From Lewinellaceae bacterium (lineage in GTDB: Bacteria > Bacteroidota > Bacteroidia > Chitinophagales > Saprospiraceae): a stretch of DNA of 49,608 nucleotides. The notes under the pieces are model-generated. The model was given only the letters and a program-made list of their open reading frames with translations. It did no database searches and was not told where the DNA came from. A program made the translations under genes and the position numbers. The DNA is taken from NCBI GenBank assembly GCA_024644235.1, contig JAHELJ010000030.1, positions 1-49,608 of the forward strand, in the 5' to 3' direction. This document shows, one piece after another, positions 48,408-49,608 of this stretch; within the stretch, counting starts at the first letter, position 1, and every line of letters begins with the position of its first letter.

Positions 48408-49373
48408 ATGATGAAACAGCTCTATTGGCTTCCCTGCCTGGTATCCCTGATTTTTCTGCTGGGCTACCCAAAAGACACATTATCACAGAAGATTTCGCTT
48501 ACTCCGGAAGAGATCATTGCCTTCACTCCCGAATGGAAAGGTGAGCGCCTTCCGGATGGACGACCCAAGGTATCTGACGATCTGTTAGAGCGAATGAAGT
48601 TGGTCACTCATGAAGAGGCCTGGGCGGTGATGCGCAACGCTAATTACAAGTTTCAATATGCGGAAGACTGGTTGGCGATTAATCCCGAGGGAGTTCTGGT
48701 GGGTAGAGCCTTGACGGCTGTTTTCATGCCGGGCCGGCCGGATGTGCACCGGGTGGTCGACAGCATTGGGCATGGCGAAGGGAGGATTAGATCGCAGAAT
48801 TCATGGCCGGTAGATCAGCTGCAATCCGGTGATGTCTACGTGGGTGATCAGTTTGGGATCCACCTCGACGGACCCACAATCGGCGATAATTTAGGCAACG
48901 CCATTTTCGCCAATAGTGGAAACGGCATCGTTTATAACGGTGCGGTTCGGGACATCGAGGGTTTGAAAGAGCTGGAGGGTTTTACCGCTTTCGTGAGGAG
49001 CTATCATCCTTCGCATCATCTTAATAATCCGGATGGGGCGCTCAACACCACCTTGGTCGGGATCAATGTTCCCATTCGCATCGGCAATGTGATGGTGATG
49101 CCTGGAGATGTAGTACTCGGAAAAGAGGGTGGAGTCAGCTTTATTCCGGCTCACCTGGTGGAGCGGGTGGTGGCGACATCCGAGATCGTTCGGCTGCGTG
49201 ATATGTTCGGCCATCAACGGCTGCAGGAAAAAAAATATACAGCGGGGCAGATTGACTCCCGGTGGACGGATGATATTGAGCGGGATTTTTCCCAATGGTT
49301 GAATGATCACATGGATGATTTGCCGGTGCCCCGCGAACAAATTCAGAACCTCCTCAAAAACAGAACCTGGTAA
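48408..49373 (+). CDS. Exported RraA-family (aldolase-like) protein
   Basis: A 321-residue protein with a signal peptide (about 1-26, ending Thr-Leu-Ser-Gln), much longer than standard RraA (about 160-240). The core (about 65-270) has the family pattern Gly-Asp-Asn-Leu-Gly, an Asn-Gly-Ala-Val-Arg-Asp strand with the conserved Arg-Asp, and Gly-Asp-Val-Val-Leu-Gly near residue 225. RraA-fold proteins include HMG/CHA aldolases, which cleave pyruvate from acids, and RNase E inhibitors. An exported copy cannot regulate cytoplasmic RNase E, so an enzyme acting on a sugar-acid derivative is more likely. The stop codon overlaps the start of the dehydratase-like gene by one base. Confidence 0.85.
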   Translation: MMKQLYWLPCLVSLIFLLGYPKDTLSQKISLTPEEIIAFTPEWKGERLPDGRPKVSDDLLERMKLVTHEEAWAVMRNANYKFQYAEDWLAINPEGVLVGRALTAVFMPGRPDVHRVVDSIGHGEGRIRSQNSWPVDQLQSGDVYVGDQFGIHLDGPTIGDNLGNAIFANSGNGIVYNGAVRDIEGLKELEGFTAFVRSYHPSHHLNNPDGALNTTLVGINVPIRIGNVMVMPGDVVLGKEGGVSFIPAHLVERVVATSEIVRLRDMFGHQRLQEKKYTAGQIDSRWTDDIERDFSQWLNDHMDDLPVPREQIQNLLKNRTW

Positions 49374-49608
49374 TGAAAAAACAAACACGAAGATCGTTTC
49401 TCGGTAATTCGGCGCTTGCCGGAGGTATCGCCATCCCAGGCCTGGATGCACTGGAAAGAGCCCTGCAAGACAAGGATAAGTTCTCCTCTCCTTCAGATCT
49501 GAAGATCACCGATATCAAGTGTGGTTATATCCGGGGCGGTCATGGTCTTTTCGTCAAGATCCACACCAACCAGGATGTGTGGGGGTGTGGCGAGGGGGTG
49601 GATGCCAC
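49373..49608 (+). CDS. Tat-exported mandelate-racemase/muconate-lactonising-type enzyme, galactonate-dehydratase-like (3' truncated)
   Basis: The first 78 codons of a gene that runs past the window end. The N terminus has a twin-arginine motif (Arg-Arg-Ser-Phe-Leu) and Ala/Gly-rich signal region. It then has the capping-domain strand pattern of the enolase superfamily: Leu-Lys-Ile-Thr-Asp-Ile, Leu-Phe-Val-Lys-Ile, Trp-Gly-Cys-Gly-Glu-Gly. In this superfamily sugar-acid dehydratases (for example DgoD) use the same fold. With dgoK and the KDPGal aldolase upstream it is a natural candidate for the dehydratase, except that it appears exported while they are not. The catalytic barrel lies outside the window. 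Confidence 0.8.
   Translation, partial: MKKQTRRSFLGNSALAGGIAIPGLDALERALQDKDKFSSPSDLKITDIKCGYIRGGHGLFVKIHTNQDVWGCGEGVDA

Noticed and set aside
48891-49451. 186-residue minus-strand frame
   Set aside because: Antisense to the RraA-like gene and the next gene start; no feature of its own.

Overview
The window looks like a chromosomal segment of a free-living Bacteroidota, most likely of the Saprospirales/Lewinella type. Two proteins carry type IX secretion (T9SS) type A C-terminal sorting domains, Shine-Dalgarno sequences are essentially absent, and there is an ECF sigma factor/anti-sigma pair, a two-component-propeller hybrid kinase, many large secreted proteins, and intergenic low-complexity arrays. 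No rRNA, tRNA or CRISPR array was recognised. The taxonomic call is an inference from gene content.

Layout. 1-8150: the tail of a possible deacetylase-like protein; an outer-membrane porin followed by a large multihaem cytochrome c (11 CxxCH plus one CX5CH); a strong terminator; then a TPR-ResB-CcsA unit that would supply System II cytochrome c maturation. 8267-14696: three exported enzymes or propellers (DUF885 metallopeptidase-like, alpha/beta hydrolase, Asp-box/VPS10-like propeller). 15181-18197: a three-gene set of unrecognised envelope proteins. 18206-19693: a class III nucleotide cyclase and a VOC protein on the minus strand. 19961-26759: an ECF sigma factor, an overlapping gene that joins an anti-sigma-like inner-membrane segment to an apparent outer-membrane barrel, and a 1548-residue T9SS protein with ten 106-residue repeats. 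26839-34527: three glycosyltransferases, two of them apparently co-transcribed with a 1572-residue sensor that joins propeller, histidine kinase, receiver, nucleotide cyclase and TPR. 34732-36648: a T9SS CocE/NonD-type hydrolase.

36819 to the end is a catabolic region. It holds an AroE-like dehydrogenase without the shikimate-binding Ser motif, a DUF4432 aldose-epimerase-like protein, a PSCyt1/DUF1549/DUF1553 protein with its DUF1501 partner, a dihaem cytochrome c, 2-dehydro-3-deoxygalactonokinase, KDPGal-type aldolase, an exported RraA-like protein and the start of a Tat-exported enolase-superfamily dehydratase. Together these resemble a De Ley-Doudoroff sugar-acid route with additional periplasmic steps. 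An IS3-family element (46728-48319) has landed in a low-complexity array in the middle of this region; its OrfA-OrfB fusion frame contains a stop codon, so this copy is probably dead.

The most unusual items are the trans-envelope anti-sigma/barrel fusion, the kinase-to-cyclase single-chain sensor, the porin plus 12-haem cytochrome with an adjacent maturation operon, and the dispersed word-like intergenic repeats.
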